Positions 1 to 9,556 are shown, counted from the first letter of the stretch. The stretch: DNA of 64,000 nt from Methylobacteriaceae bacterium (GCA_020638135.1 JACKJE010000012.1:1-64000); one strand, 5' to 3'. The notes: generated from the letters alone by a model not told the origin. A program made the numbers and translations.

Positions 1-934
1 CCTTTTCCACGCCCTCGGCGATCGTCTCGCGCCATTTCAGCTTGCCGGTCGAGGCGAGCGTGACGAGTTCGCCGAGCGCGGTCGGCCAGTCCGACAGGAA
101 TTCGGAGACGATGAAGCCCTGCATCTTGAGACGGCGGATCAGCATGATGCGCATGTCCGAGAGCGTGGTCTTCTCGGCGCCTTCGTAGGACGCGATCAGG
201 CCGCAGATCGCGATACGGCCGAAATCGTTCATCTGCGCCATGGTGCGCGCGAACGGCTGGCCGCCGACATTCTCGAACAGGCCGTCGACGCCATTCGGCG
301 TCGCGGCGATCAGCTGCTCCTTGAAGTCGGGCGCCCTGTGATCGACGCAGGCGTCGTAACCCAGTTCCTCGACCGCGAACTTGCACTTCTCCGGACCGCC
401 CGCAATGCCGACCGCGCGCGCCCCCTTGGCCTTGACCAACTGGCCGACGACCGTGCCGACAGCGCCGGTCGCGGCCGAGCACACGACCGTCTCGCCGGCC
501 TTCGGCATGATGATGCGATTGACGCCGACCCAGGCGGTCACGCCGGGCATGCCGAGCGGCCCGACGAAAGCCTGCAGCGGAACCTTGCTGTCGTCCACCT
601 TGCGCAGCAGCGCCGGGTTCTGGATCGAATAGAGCTGCCAGCCGCCGTTGTTGGAAACAACCTTGTCGCCCGGCTTGAAGTTCGGATCGTTGGAGGCGAC
701 GACTTCGCCGGCCGTGCCGCCGATCATCGGCTCATCGAGCGCCTGGTTGCCGGCATAAGAGCGCCCCTCGTCCATGCGCCCGCGCATGTAGGGATCGAGA
801 GACAGCCACAGATTCTTCACCAGCACCTGCCCCGGCCCAGGCTCGCCGATCTCGCGTTCGAAGAAACGGAAATTGTCTTCGGTCGCGAGCCCCTGCGGAC
901 GCGAGGCCAGAACGAAACCCTTGTTGAGCGGCAT
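1..934 (-). CDS. NADP-dependent MDR-family oxidoreductase (3' end outside window)
   Basis: About 311 residues are visible, starting MPLNKGFVLASRPQG; the C-terminus lies beyond the window edge. The frame is open throughout. The Rossmann segment has SAATGAVGTVVGQLVKAKG, and the N-terminal part has the LSLDPYMRGRM stretch typical of the zinc-independent medium-chain reductases related to prostaglandin reductase and CurA (YfmJ/YncB). These enzymes reduce the double bond of alpha,beta-unsaturated ketones or aldehydes with NADPH in the cytoplasm. A purine-rich GGGAGAG lies just upstream of the ATG at 934. The gene is divergent from nothing nearby and sits head-on downstream of the broken hydrolase on the same strand. 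The substrate is not deducible; the family call is firm. Confidence 0.88.
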   Translation of the reverse strand, partial: MPLNKGFVLASRPQGLATEDNFRFFEREIGEPGPGQVLVKNLWLSLDPYMRGRMDEGRSYAGNQALDEPMIGGTAGEVVASNDPNFKPGDKVVSNNGGWQLYSIQNPALLRKVDDSKVPLQAFVGPLGMPGVTAWVGVNRIIMPKAGETVVCSAATGAVGTVVGQLVKAKGARAVGIAGGPEKCKFAVEELGYDACVDHRAPDFKEQLIAATPNGVDGLFENVGGQPFARTMAQMNDFGRIAICGLIASYEGAEKTTLSDMRIMLIRRLKMQGFIVSEFLSDWPTALGELVTLASTGKLKWRETIAEGVEK

Positions 935-985
935 GTGTCTCTCCCGAAATTGTGGCGCGGATAATAGGGCCCGCGGCGCAAATGG

Positions 986-1781
986 CTAGCGCGCGTCGAC
1001 CTCGGCCACAAAATCGCCGACGACGCGGTTGAAGAGATCGGGCTCTTCGAGATTCACATTGTGCGTGGTGCGCGGCACGATCCACAGCCGTGCATCGGGA
1101 ATGCAGCGCTTCATGAAAAGCGCGGGATCGATGCAGGCGGAATCATCGTCGCCGGTTACGATCAGCGCTGGCGCCGCAATGGCGCGCAGCCCTCTTCGAG
1201 CTGGTAGATCGTCAGCCGTTTCAACTGGCAGCCGGCGTGTCAGCGCCGTGCCGACCGCGAATGATCCTGCAATTGCGAAAGCGCGCGAAACCCCTGGGGT
1301 CGCGCTCCTGTCGAGCGCGCGGGGACCGTGCATGCGCGCTCATCCCGCCTGCCCTGCGCTTCGAGTTTTCGACCAGAACCATGCTGTCTGAGAATGTCTC
1401 GCGCATCGTTGATCGGACCCGTGGCGCGCCGACGATGGTGAGCGACAGAACACGATCTGGATGCGCAATCCGAAATTCACTGTCGCATAGCCGCCCATCG
1501 AAAGGCCCACGATATGGCGCGCGCAAAACAGAAGTGATCGAGCACCGCGCGAATGTTTCGACAGCGTGATGCTGGCTGTAGAGCGCGGGATCGTCAGCAC
1601 GTCCGACGGCGGATAGCCGCGCGCGTTGAACGCGACGCAGCGATGGGAGCGGCCGAATAGGCCGCCGTCTGTTCCGTTGCGGCAATCGCCGGCAAATCTG
1701 TGCACGAAGACGATTGGCGTGCCTTTTCGCCCGTCGCTTCCGCATGAAGGCGCGCGCGCCGTGCGCATTGACGTAGCCCAT
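986..1781 (-). pseudogene. Alpha/beta hydrolase, multiply frameshifted
   Basis: Three reading frames on the minus strand together give one alpha/beta hydrolase of about 265 residues: MGYVNAHGARAF, then GTPIVFVHRFAGDCR, then the nucleophile elbow HIVGLSMGGYATVNFGLR, and finally PALIVTGDDDSACIDP with the catalytic-type histidine in TTHNVNLEEPDLFN. Ser in GLSMGG, Asp in the TGDDD loop and the late His form the expected triad. At least four frame changes are needed, between roughly 1735 and 1250, and the middle part (about 1250-1400) matches the family poorly. Either the gene has decayed or this stretch contains several base errors. The substrate is unknown; relatives are annotated as 3-oxoadipate enol-lactonase-like hydrolases. 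Confidence 0.7.
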
Positions 1782-1808
1782 CGTTCCTCCCGACACGCTC
1801 TGACGCGG

Positions 1809-2752
1809 CTAACTGCAGAGATAGGACGGCTCGGCGATTAACGGATAGCGGGACAGCCAGGCCCTGATCCGCTCCACGGGCATGGGCCGAACGCGCCCGC
1901 CGTCAGGCCGAAGCTTTGGAGCACGCGCGAAGCTCCGCATCCGGCGCAATGCCGGACGTGAACACCGCCTGCCAGCGCGGATCGCGCGCGCGCAGGTCGG
2001 TATGTTCGAACGCTCTTTTCGCGCAGTGCACATTCCACGCGCCGCGCGTCGCCGGCGCCGGGTCGTCCACTCCACCGGCCAGGGCGCGAGCCGCTCGAAA
2101 ATGCGTCGTCAGCAGCGGGTAATGCGTGCGGCGAGCACGATCTGTCCGTGCGGCGCGCGCCGTCCTACTGAAGCATCGCGCGATCTCCGCCGAGATCGCT
2201 TCGTCGGAGACAGGCCGCGCGATGAAATCTTCGGCGATGCGCGCGAGATTTTTCGGAGCCGACGAGTTCGACCGCGGCAATGGGCCGCGAATGCCTGCAC
2301 GATCGCGCGTATAGTCGCGCATGACCGTGCCCGCGTCGCCAGCACCGAAATCATCTGCGACTGCTGACCGCCCGCCGCCGGCTTGATCGCCGGCACCGTG
2401 CCGACGAAGGGCAGATCCGGAAAAGCGGCGCGAAGATGCGGCAGGACGAGCGTGAAGCGGTGTTGCAGGCGATGCAGACGACCTGCGGATCGAAGTCCGC
2501 GATCAGCCGCCGCATGACCGCGACCACGCGCCAGACGAGATCGTCGGCCGCCCAATCGCCTAGGGAAAGCCGGCGTCGTCGGCGGCGTAGAGATGGTCGG
2601 CGACCGGAACCAGTTTCGCGATCTCGCGAAGACGGTTCACCGCCGAGGCGAATCGAGGTCAGGATGCGCGGCGGGACATGGGCGAGCCAAATCTTTTGCC
2701 CGAAAGCGGAATGCGCCCAGTCGCGACGCCGGCTTCCGCCTCCGGCCGGCAT
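1809..2752 (-). pseudogene. murI: Glutamate racemase, frame broken at several points
   Basis: MurI interconverts L- and D-glutamate for peptidoglycan. Pieces in different minus-strand frames add up to a full racemase: LREIAKLVPVADHLYAADD, GDWAADDLVWRVVAVMRRL, the first catalytic cysteine in VVCIACNTAS, then LRAAFPDLPFVGTVPAIKP, and THYPLLTTHF near the second catalytic site. The second cysteine codon itself is damaged: around 2130 the sequence reads GCCGCACG where GCC-TGC-ACG is expected, one base short. The C-terminus LSRYPLIAEPSYLCS is in frame to the stop at 1809. The start at 2752 is the most plausible ATG but is not certain. Because MurI is normally essential, base errors are more likely than true loss. 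It is divergent from trmJ. Confidence 0.72.
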
Positions 2753-2807
2753 GGCGTCGCGCGCAAACGGCGACGACCGGCTAAACAATGCCCATGGAAC
2801 GCGATTC

Positions 2808-3638
2808 ATGACTGGCGCCGGCGCCGGAACCAAGTTCGAACAAGCCTCGCGAGAGGCGGGCCGCCATCGTGCTCGTGCGCCCGGCAACTCGCGGTCAATA
2901 TCGGCATGTGCGCCCGCGCCATGGCCAATTCAGCGAGCCGACCTCAGGCTGGTCAGCCCGCGCGAGGGCTGGCCGCGCACCGGGGCCTATCGCAAGGGCG
3001 CCTATGCGGCCGCCGCCGGCGCCGTTCATCTGCTTGAAAAGGCGAAACTTTACGACAGCGTCGCGGCCGCGGTCGCCGACCTCAATTATGTCTATGCCGC
3101 AACCGCGCGCGAGCGCGGCCAGGCCAAGCCCATACTGCTGCCGCGCGCGGCGATGAGCGCGAGCGCCGCGCGCATCGCCGCCGGCGAGACGCACGGCATT
3201 CTCTTCGGCCCCGAGCGCACTGGCCTCGACAACGACGATGTGGCGCTAGCCGACGCCATCCTGACCTTCCCGGTCAATCCCGCCTACGCCTCGCTCAATC
3301 TCGCGCAGGCCGTATTGCTCTCGGCCTACGAATATTTCTCGGCCGCCCACGGCCAGATCGCGCCGTTCGAGATCATCGAGCGGTCGCCGCCCGCACAGCG
3401 CGAGATGACGCTCTCCTTCTTCGAATTTCTCGAAGGCCATCTCGAGGAGCGCGGCTTCTTCCGCTCGTCTCGAAGCGCCCGGTCATGCAGCGCAATCCTG
3501 CGCAACATGTTCCATCGCATGCAGCTCACCCAGCAGGACGTCCGCACCTGGTGGGGAATGGTCGTGCGCCTGATCGAGGGGCCACGCGAAACGCCGCAGA
3601 CCCGAAAGCGCATCGGCCCCAAGAAAGCAAAATTCTGA
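2808..3638 (+). CDS. trmJ: TrmJ-type tRNA/rRNA methyltransferase (SpoU/TrmH superfamily), with compensated frameshifts
   Basis: SPOUT-fold methyltransferase, AdoMet-dependent; TrmJ methylates the 2'-O of the tRNA wobble-loop residue 32. Visible are the N-terminal AIVLVRP and VNIGMCARAMAN (in a shifted frame around 2865-2935), then in one frame DLRLVSPREGWPRTGAY, the knot motifs HGILFGPERTGLDNDDVALAD and NPAYASLNLAQAVLLSAYE, and the C-terminal extension ending RKRIGPKKAKF. Frame changes are needed near 2882, 2935, 3465 and 3495; each pair restores the frame, so the long frame from the ATG at 2808 reaches the natural stop. The pattern fits base errors more than decay. It is divergent from murI. 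Confidence 0.78.
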   Translation: MTGAGAGTKFEQASREAGRHRARAPGNSRSISACAPAPWPIQRADLRLVSPREGWPRTGAYRKGAYAAAAGAVHLLEKAKLYDSVAAAVADLNYVYAATARERGQAKPILLPRAAMSASAARIAAGETHGILFGPERTGLDNDDVALADAILTFPVNPAYASLNLAQAVLLSAYEYFSAAHGQIAPFEIIERSPPAQREMTLSFFEFLEGHLEERGFFRSSRSARSCSAILRNMFHRMQLTQQDVRTWWGMVVRLIEGPRETPQTRKRIGPKKAKF

Positions 3639-3781
3639 ATAGATTACCCATGCAGTTAACTTCCGATTTTCTATCATTATACAGCTCACGCTGCGACAGC
3701 CGAGTCCACGCCGCCGCATAGAGTGTTTGTTTGCATTTGCGGCGCATTTTCGCGGAAGTTGCTCAAAATTCGGCAAGATAA

Positions 3782-5060
3782 TGTTTGGCAGAGCTCATCG
3801 GCCCTGACCTGGTTTCTGGCGCTTCGTGCGATCCGTAGCGCCTCGTGCGCGACGCGGACGGCACGCTTGGAATCATCTTCGCTGACCCTGGTGCCGATCG
3901 TGCTCCTCATGTCGGCGACGATCGACTACAGTTCGAACAACGCGATGCGGCAGCGCGTGCAGGATGCGCTCGACGCCGCCGTTCTCGCCGGCGCACATCG
4001 TCGAACCCGACGACGACCAGCGATCAGCGCATTTCCGCGGCGCGGCAGGTCTTCAACAGCGCGATCGGTCCCGATGCGCGCTTCGTTACCAGCACATCGT
4101 TCACCGTCGACGCGGTCACCGCCAAAGTGACCGGCAACGCGACGACAGAACGCACGTCGATGATCAGCTCGCGCCTCACGCCGGCGGTCCGTCAGGCCTT
4201 CACCGCCAGCGCATTGCCGATGGCCAATCTCGTGCGCGCGCTCGACGTCGTGCTCTGCGTCGACGCGACGGGCTCGATGTGGAATACGCTTTCGGCGGTC
4301 CAGAACAACATCACGAACTTCAAGACCAATCTCGACGCCGCGATTTCGGCCGCCGGCTATCGTCCCTTCGACCGCACGCGCGTCCGCGTGATCTACTATC
4401 GCGACTACGGCGGCAACGGCGTGTTCAATCTGCCTGCCTATTCCTGGTATTGCACCTACTACAAGAGCGTCTATGGCTGGTCGAGCTGCCCCCTCACGGG
4501 ACCGATCTCGGCGACGCGCAGCCCATCGCCTCCTCAGCTTCGACATGTCGATCCCTGGACATCTCGTCAATTTCACCTCGTTCGTGAGCGGTCAGACCGC
4601 GAACGGCGGCGGCGATCTCCCGGAAAGCGGCCTCGAATGTCTGTGGACCGCGATGAATTCCTCGTGGACGCATGTGGGCGACGCGCTGCCGACCGGCGCG
4701 AAGGTGACCGACGTCTTCCCCGTCATTTCGATCTATACGGACGCTGGCGCGCATCCCCCGAATTTCTCGCAGTCCGTGCAGAACACGAGCTATCCGTCCG
4801 CCATGCCGCGCAACTATGCCGATCTCCTCGGCCAGTGGAACAATCCGTCGGTCATCGACCAGTCGCACAAGGCGCTTCTGTTCTATGGCAATCCGAATAT
4901 CGAGGACGACTATTACTTCGGGCTCCCGAGCGCCTGGGGAACCATCAAGACCTGGCCGGGCTTCTCGAACCCCGCGTCGCTGACCAGCGCCAATAACGAT
5001 CTCATCACGTCGCTCGCCAGGGGCATCGTCGGCAGCGGCAGCCATCGCCTGACCGATTGA
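3782..5060 (+). CDS. TadG-like pilus assembly protein with vWA domain, frameshifted
   Basis: The pieces read in order: RDADGTLGIIFA, then a membrane segment LTLVPIVLLMSATIDYS followed by NNAMRQRVQDALDAAVLAGA, which is the classic N-terminus of TadE/TadG pseudopilin-like proteins. A long extracytoplasmic part follows, containing a von Willebrand A MIDAS-type loop VVLCVDATGSMW. The C-terminal third (SIPGHLVNFTSFVSGQTANGGG to the stop at 5060) is in another frame. Frame changes fall near 3880, 3990 and 4520. The start is uncertain: the ATG at 3782 runs into a stop after eight codons unless a base is corrected. TadG proteins belong to tight-adherence pilus systems, but no other tad gene is in this window, so this is an orphan copy. 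Confidence 0.7.
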
Positions 5061-5120
5061 CCCGCGACCTCGCAGACATCGCAAAAGGCGTCTAGTCTCC
5101 CGACAATTCGGGAGACGGAA

Positions 5121-6611
5121 ATGGCGAGCGAACATGTCGACGTGCTGGTCGTCGGCGCAGGGCTTTCGGGCGTAGGCGCCGGCTACTGGCTGCAAAAACT
5201 CTGCCCGAACAAGAGCTATGCGATCATCGAGGCGCGCGCGCGCAAGGGCGGCACCTGGGATCTGTTCCGCTATCCCGGCATCCGCTCGGACTCGGACATG
5301 TTCACGCTCGGCTATGCCTTCAAGCCGTGGACCGACCCCAAGGCGATCGCCGACGGCCCCTCGATCCTGCGCTATGTCGAGGAGACAGCCCGCGAGAACG
5401 GGATCGACGACCATATCCGCTATTCCCAGCGCATGGTCTCGGCGTCCTGGTCGAGCGCCGACGCGCGCTGGACGGTCGAGGTCGATACGGCCGAGGGGCG
5501 CACGCGCTACACCTGCGGCTTTCTCTACATGTGCTCGGGCTACTACCGCTACGATCACGGCTATCTGCCGGCCTTCGCCGGCATGGGCGATTTCGAGGGC
5601 CAGATCGTCCATCCGCAGGCCTGGCCCGATGATCTCGATTACGCCGGCAAGCGCGTCATCGTCATCGGCTCCGGCGCGACCGCCATGACGCTCGTGCCGG
5701 AAATGGCGAAGACCGCCGCGCATGTCACGATGGTGCAGCGCTCGCCGACCTATGTCGTCGCGCGCCCCTCGAAGGACGCGGTCGCCGACTGGTTGCGCGC
5801 CAAACTGCCGGCGAAACTCGCTTATGCGCTGTCGCGCTGGAAGAACGTGCTGTTCGGCATGTATTTCTACAATCTCTGCAAGCGCCGGCCGGACAAGGTG
5901 AAAGCCTATCTGCTCAAGCTCGTGCGCGAGCAATTGCCTGCGGGCTATGACATCGAAAAAGACTTCACGCCGCGCTACAATCCCTGGGACCAGCGGCTCT
6001 GCCTGATCACCGACGGCGATCTCTTCGCAGCGATCCGCGAGGGCCGCGCATCCGTCGCCACCGACGCGATCGAACGCTTCACGGCAAAGGGGCTGAGGCT
6101 CGCCAGCGGCAAAGAGATCGAGGCTGACATCATCGTCACCGCCACCGGCCTCGAGTTGCAGATGCTCGGCGGCGCGACGCTGAGCGTCGACGGCCAACCC
6201 GTCGAGCCCGGCAAGACGCTCAACTACAAGGGCATGATGTTTTCGGACGTGCCCAACATGGCCGCGACCTTCGGCTACACCAACGCCTCGTGGACACTCA
6301 AAGCCGATCTCATCGGCGAATACGTCTGTCGCATTCTCAATCTGATGGACGCGAAAGGCCAAAAGATCGTCGTCGCGCACAATGACGATCCCGACATGCC
6401 GGTCGAGCGCTTCGTCGATTTTTCGTCAGGCTATTTCCAGCGCGTGATCGATCAGCTTCCGAAACAGGGCGCGCGAAAACCGTGGAAGCTCTATCAGAAC
6501 TACGCCAGGGACCTGCTGTCGCTGCGCTACGGCAAGGTGGAGGACGGCGTGCTGCGGTTTTCGAACCCGCCGGCGGAGAGCGCCGCGAACAAGGAGATGG
6601 AGGCGGCGTGA
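5121..6611 (+). CDS. Flavin-containing (Baeyer-Villiger-type) monooxygenase
   Basis: Intact, 496 residues. The N-terminal FAD-binding Rossmann motif is VVGAGLSGVGAGYWL (residues 10-24), followed by GGTWDLFRYPGIRSDSDM. The class fingerprint FxGxxxHxxxWP is present exactly as FEGQIVHPQAWP near residue 156, then the NADPH-binding Rossmann VIGSGATAMTL. Length and motifs match EthA-like type I Baeyer-Villiger monooxygenases, which insert oxygen next to a ketone using FAD, NADPH and O2. GGGAGACGGAA precedes the ATG at a good ribosome-binding distance. It is a single-gene unit between the tadG-like gene and a repeat-flanked GIY-YIG gene. The physiological ketone is not deducible. Confidence 0.92.
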   Translation: MASEHVDVLVVGAGLSGVGAGYWLQKLCPNKSYAIIEARARKGGTWDLFRYPGIRSDSDMFTLGYAFKPWTDPKAIADGPSILRYVEETARENGIDDHIRYSQRMVSASWSSADARWTVEVDTAEGRTRYTCGFLYMCSGYYRYDHGYLPAFAGMGDFEGQIVHPQAWPDDLDYAGKRVIVIGSGATAMTLVPEMAKTAAHVTMVQRSPTYVVARPSKDAVADWLRAKLPAKLAYALSRWKNVLFGMYFYNLCKRRPDKVKAYLLKLVREQLPAGYDIEKDFTPRYNPWDQRLCLITDGDLFAAIREGRASVATDAIERFTAKGLRLASGKEIEADIIVTATGLELQMLGGATLSVDGQPVEPGKTLNYKGMMFSDVPNMAATFGYTNASWTLKADLIGEYVCRILNLMDAKGQKIVVAHNDDPDMPVERFVDFSSGYFQRVIDQLPKQGARKPWKLYQNYARDLLSLRYGKVEDGVLRFSNPPAESAANKEMEAA

Positions 6612-6633
6612 GGTCCTCCCGCCTCGAGAATCC

Positions 6634-6669
6634 TCATCCTGAGGAGCCTGCGCAGCGTCTCGAAGGATG
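6634..6669 (+). repeat. Dispersed hairpin repeat family A, copy 1
   Basis: Contains the conserved halves CATCCTGAGGAGC and GCGTCTCGAAGGATG around a short CTGCGCAG inner palindrome. It is the upstream boundary of the GIY-YIG gene, whose ATG begins 5 bases later. Confidence 0.85.
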
Positions 6670-6674
6670 GCCGC

Positions 6675-6977
6675 ATGAGAGGCGCCCACATTTACATCCT
6701 GCAGTGTTCCGACGGATCGTATTATACGGGCATCACACGGCGAGAACCCAATGAACGGGAGAGTGAGCACAATCAAGGCCTCGACCCGACCGCCTGGACG
6801 TTTACGCGCAGACCTGTACGGCTCGTCTGGAGCGAATATTTCGAGAGGATAGACGAGGCGATCGCAACGGAGCAGCGGATCAAGGGCTGGTCGCGAGCAA
6901 AGAAACAAGCACTCATCCGTCGGGACTACGATGCGCTGCCTTCATTGGCATCGAGGCGCCGCAAGTCACAACCGTAA
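6675..6977 (+). CDS. GIY-YIG nuclease family protein (UPF0213-like)
   Basis: 100 residues forming a stand-alone GIY-YIG domain: AHIYILQCSDGSYYTGIT carries the GIY...YIG-like core, ERESEHNQG supplies the following Arg and His positions, and EAIATEQRIKGWSR contains the metal-binding-type glutamate of helix 3. These small proteins are related to the nuclease domain of UvrC and homing endonucleases; their cellular roles are mostly unknown. The remarkable point is the setting: copy 1 of repeat family A ends 5 bases before the start, and copy 2, in inverted orientation, begins 6 bases after the stop. The coding region therefore fills the whole interval between two inverted repeats, like a compact mobile cassette. 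Confidence 0.88.
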   Translation: MRGAHIYILQCSDGSYYTGITRREPNERESEHNQGLDPTAWTFTRRPVRLVWSEYFERIDEAIATEQRIKGWSRAKKQALIRRDYDALPSLASRRRKSQP

Positions 6978-6983
6978 CTCGGC

Positions 6984-7026
6984 CATGCTTCGAGACGCGG
7001 CCTTTGGCCGCTCCTCAGCATGAGGG
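6984..7026 (-). repeat. Dispersed hairpin repeat family A, copy 2 (inverted relative to copy 1)
   Basis: Reverse complement reads CATGCTGAGGAGC, inner arms GCGGCC/GGCCGC, then GCGTCTCGAAGCATG. It forms the downstream boundary of the GIY-YIG gene. Confidence 0.88.
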
Positions 7027-7057
7027 TGAGTGTAGTGGCAGAGGCAGTGAACTCCCC

Positions 7058-9556
7058 CTACCCCATATTCTCCTTCACCGTCTCGATCAGCTGCTTCAGC
7101 GTGAACGGCTTCGGCATGAAGCCGAAATCCTCGCCTTCCGGCAGGTTCTTCGAGAAGGCTTCTTCGGCGTAGCCGGAGACGAAGATCACCTTCGCCGTCA
7201 CGCCGCGCTTGCGCAATTCGCCGAACATGGTCGGCCCGTCCATCTCCGGCATCACGACGTCGGAGACGATGAGATCGACCTTACCGTCGTTTTCTTCCAC
7301 CACCTGCAGCGCCTCGACGCCGCTCGCTGCTTCCAGCACCGTATAGCCGCGTGCGGAAAGCGCGCGAGAACCGAAGGCGCGCACGGCGTCCTCGTCTTCC
7401 ACCAGCAGGATCACGCCCTGCCCGGTCAGGTCGGCGGCAGGCTTGGCGGCCTCCACCTTCGGCGCGATCTCTGCGGCCGCCGGAATGTGCCGCGGCAGGA
7501 AGATGCGGAAGGTCGTGCCCTTGCCGACTTCGGAATCGACGAAGACGAAGCCGCCGGTCTGCTTGACGATGCCGTACACCATCGACAGGCCAAGGCCCGT
7601 GCCCTTGCCGACTTCCTTGGTCGTGAAGAAGGGCTCGAAAATCTTTTCCTTCAGTTCCGGCGGAATGCCCGTGCCGCTGTCGGCGACTTCGAGCAGCACG
7701 AATTCGGCCGCTGTCAGCAGCGGCTCCTTGAAGGCGGCGCATTCGGCCGGCGCGACATTGCGGGTGCTCAGCACGATCTTGCCGCCATTGGGCATGGCGT
7801 CGCGCGCATTGACGACGAGATTGACCACGACCTGCTCGAGCTGGTTGAGATCGGCCTTGACCAGCCACAGGTCGCGCCCGTGCTTCAGTTCCAGCGCGAC
7901 CTTCTCGCCGGCCAGACGCCGCATCAGCATTTGCAGGTCCGACAGCATGTCGTCGACCTGCAGGACCTGCGGGCGCAGCGTCTGGCGACGCGAGAAGGCC
8001 AGGAGCTGGCGCACGAGGCCAGCCGCGCGATTGGCGTTCTGCTTGATCTGCATGATGTCCTGGAAGGACGGATCGGTCGGCCGGTGATTTGCGAGCAGCA
8101 GATCGGAATAGCCGATGATCGCGGTCAGCACGTTGTTGAAATCGTGCGCGACGCCGCCCGCGAGCTGGCCGATCGCCTGCATTTTCTGCGATTGTGCGAA
8201 ATTCTCCTGCAGCGTGCGCTGTTCGGTCGTGTCGAGCGCATAGAGCATCACGCCGCCGGTCTCGCCCGCGTCCTCGGCCGGCGCGAAGAACAGCCGCGCG
8301 GCGGCGCCGCCTTCGGCGCCGATATCGAGCGGCGCGGGATCGGCCTGGCCGGCTAGCGTCGCCTCGATCGCGCCGCGCACCGCCGCCGCGTCGCGTTCGG
8401 GCAGGCCGGCCAGAACCGAGCGCCCGCCCTCCCCGCCTTTCAGCGCGGCCGGCATCAGCTTGGCGAAGGCGGCGTTGGAGCGTTTGACCAGGCCCTGCGC
8501 GTCGAGCACGGCGATCGCCATGGGCGTCGAATTGAAGAAGCGCGCAAAGCGCGCCTGCGCCGCCAGAATGTCCTCGCCAGTATCCTCGCTCGTCGCCCGG
8601 CTGAGAACCAGCGTGCGCGAATGGCCGGGCTGGCCGTCGCTCGAAAAGGCGATCCGATGGACGAGCCGGACCGGCAGGCGCTGGCCGCCGCGCCGCTTGA
8701 GATCGACGTCGATCTGTTCCGTGCGCACCTCGCCGGGCCCTCCGGCGACCGCTTCCAGCAGCGCCGCGCCGGAGCCGGCGACGAGCTGCGACAGTTTCAT
8801 GCCGCCCGAGCCGACCTGCGCCAGATCATAGTCGAGCCAGCCCGCCAGCGTCGCATTCATGAAGGTGATGACGCCCTGCTGGTCGGCGGCGAAGAAGCCG
8901 GCCGGCGCATGATCGAGGAAGTCGATGACGTTCTGCAATTCCTGGAAGACGTTCTCGTGCCGCTCGCGCTCGCGCGTGATGTCGGCGACCGACCAGAGCG
9001 CCGCGCGCTTGGCGCCGAGGCGGTCGAGCGGCCGCACCCGGATGCGATACCAGCCGACGCCGGACTGGCCCGCCAGCGGCGCGGCGAGCCGCACTTCCTC
9101 GACCGCGCTGCGGTTTTCGCGCGCAGCCTGGGCGAGGCGGTAGATGGATTCGGAGACTTCCGGCGCGCCCGAGAACAGCCGCTCGATCGTGCGCAGATCG
9201 GCGAGCCCGTGCGCGCCGGACAAGGTGAGATAGGCTTCGTTGGCGTAGATCACCCGCGAGTCGCCTTCGGTCACCAGCAGGCCGTCGGCCCCCGTGTCGG
9301 CGATCACCTTGGTGATGTCGTTCTTGACGGACTGGCCGGAAAACTGAAGAAACCCGACAGCGTAGGCAAAGAGCGCGAGCACGCCGACCATGGCCAGCAC
9401 CGCAAGCAGAGCCTTGAGCAGCCTGCCTGCCTGGTCAGGCGGCAGGAAAGAGAAGGCGGCCGCGATCGCCACCAGCGCGGCGGCCAGCAGCAGGACGAGG
9501 CCGGGGCTGCCGCTCCTCTCACTGCGGTCGATGGCGGTGATCGGGGTCTCGCTCAT
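7058..9556 (-). CDS. cckA: Hybrid sensor histidine kinase CckA
   Basis: 832 residues from MSETPITAIDRSERSG. Order: two membrane segments (about residues 20-80, LVLLLAAALVAIAAAFSF and LLAVLAMVGVLALFAYAVGF), PAS domains (about 95-430), dimerisation/phosphoacceptor box GGVAHDFNNVLTAIIGYSD, HATPase_c with VVNARDAMPNGG and GTGLGLSMVYG, and a C-terminal receiver domain VILLVEDEDAVRAF with the phospho-Asp in LIVSDVVMPEMDG. In alphaproteobacteria CckA feeds phosphate through ChpT to CtrA and controls the cell cycle, motility and envelope genes. The intergenic region it shares with the divergent fliO-like gene holds a canonical CtrA box, which fits feedback within this circuit. An upstream in-frame ATG exists, but MSETP matches the usual start. 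Confidence 0.93.
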   Translation of the reverse strand: MSETPITAIDRSERSGSPGLVLLLAAALVAIAAAFSFLPPDQAGRLLKALLAVLAMVGVLALFAYAVGFLQFSGQSVKNDITKVIADTGADGLLVTEGDSRVIYANEAYLTLSGAHGLADLRTIERLFSGAPEVSESIYRLAQAARENRSAVEEVRLAAPLAGQSGVGWYRIRVRPLDRLGAKRAALWSVADITRERERHENVFQELQNVIDFLDHAPAGFFAADQQGVITFMNATLAGWLDYDLAQVGSGGMKLSQLVAGSGAALLEAVAGGPGEVRTEQIDVDLKRRGGQRLPVRLVHRIAFSSDGQPGHSRTLVLSRATSEDTGEDILAAQARFARFFNSTPMAIAVLDAQGLVKRSNAAFAKLMPAALKGGEGGRSVLAGLPERDAAAVRGAIEATLAGQADPAPLDIGAEGGAAARLFFAPAEDAGETGGVMLYALDTTEQRTLQENFAQSQKMQAIGQLAGGVAHDFNNVLTAIIGYSDLLLANHRPTDPSFQDIMQIKQNANRAAGLVRQLLAFSRRQTLRPQVLQVDDMLSDLQMLMRRLAGEKVALELKHGRDLWLVKADLNQLEQVVVNLVVNARDAMPNGGKIVLSTRNVAPAECAAFKEPLLTAAEFVLLEVADSGTGIPPELKEKIFEPFFTTKEVGKGTGLGLSMVYGIVKQTGGFVFVDSEVGKGTTFRIFLPRHIPAAAEIAPKVEAAKPAADLTGQGVILLVEDEDAVRAFGSRALSARGYTVLEAASGVEALQVVEENDGKVDLIVSDVVMPEMDGPTMFGELRKRGVTAKVIFVSGYAEEAFSKNLPEGEDFGFMPKPFTLKQLIETVKENMG

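Noticed and set aside
3644..3660. TTAC-N8-TTAAC downstream of trmJ as a CtrA box
   Set aside because: Spacing is 8 rather than 7 and the left half is TTAC, so it fails the consensus.
4494..6380. Long minus-strand open frame opposite the tadG-like and monooxygenase genes
   Set aside because: It is an antisense shadow of GC-rich codons; the plus-strand genes have clear domains, while the minus-strand translation has none.
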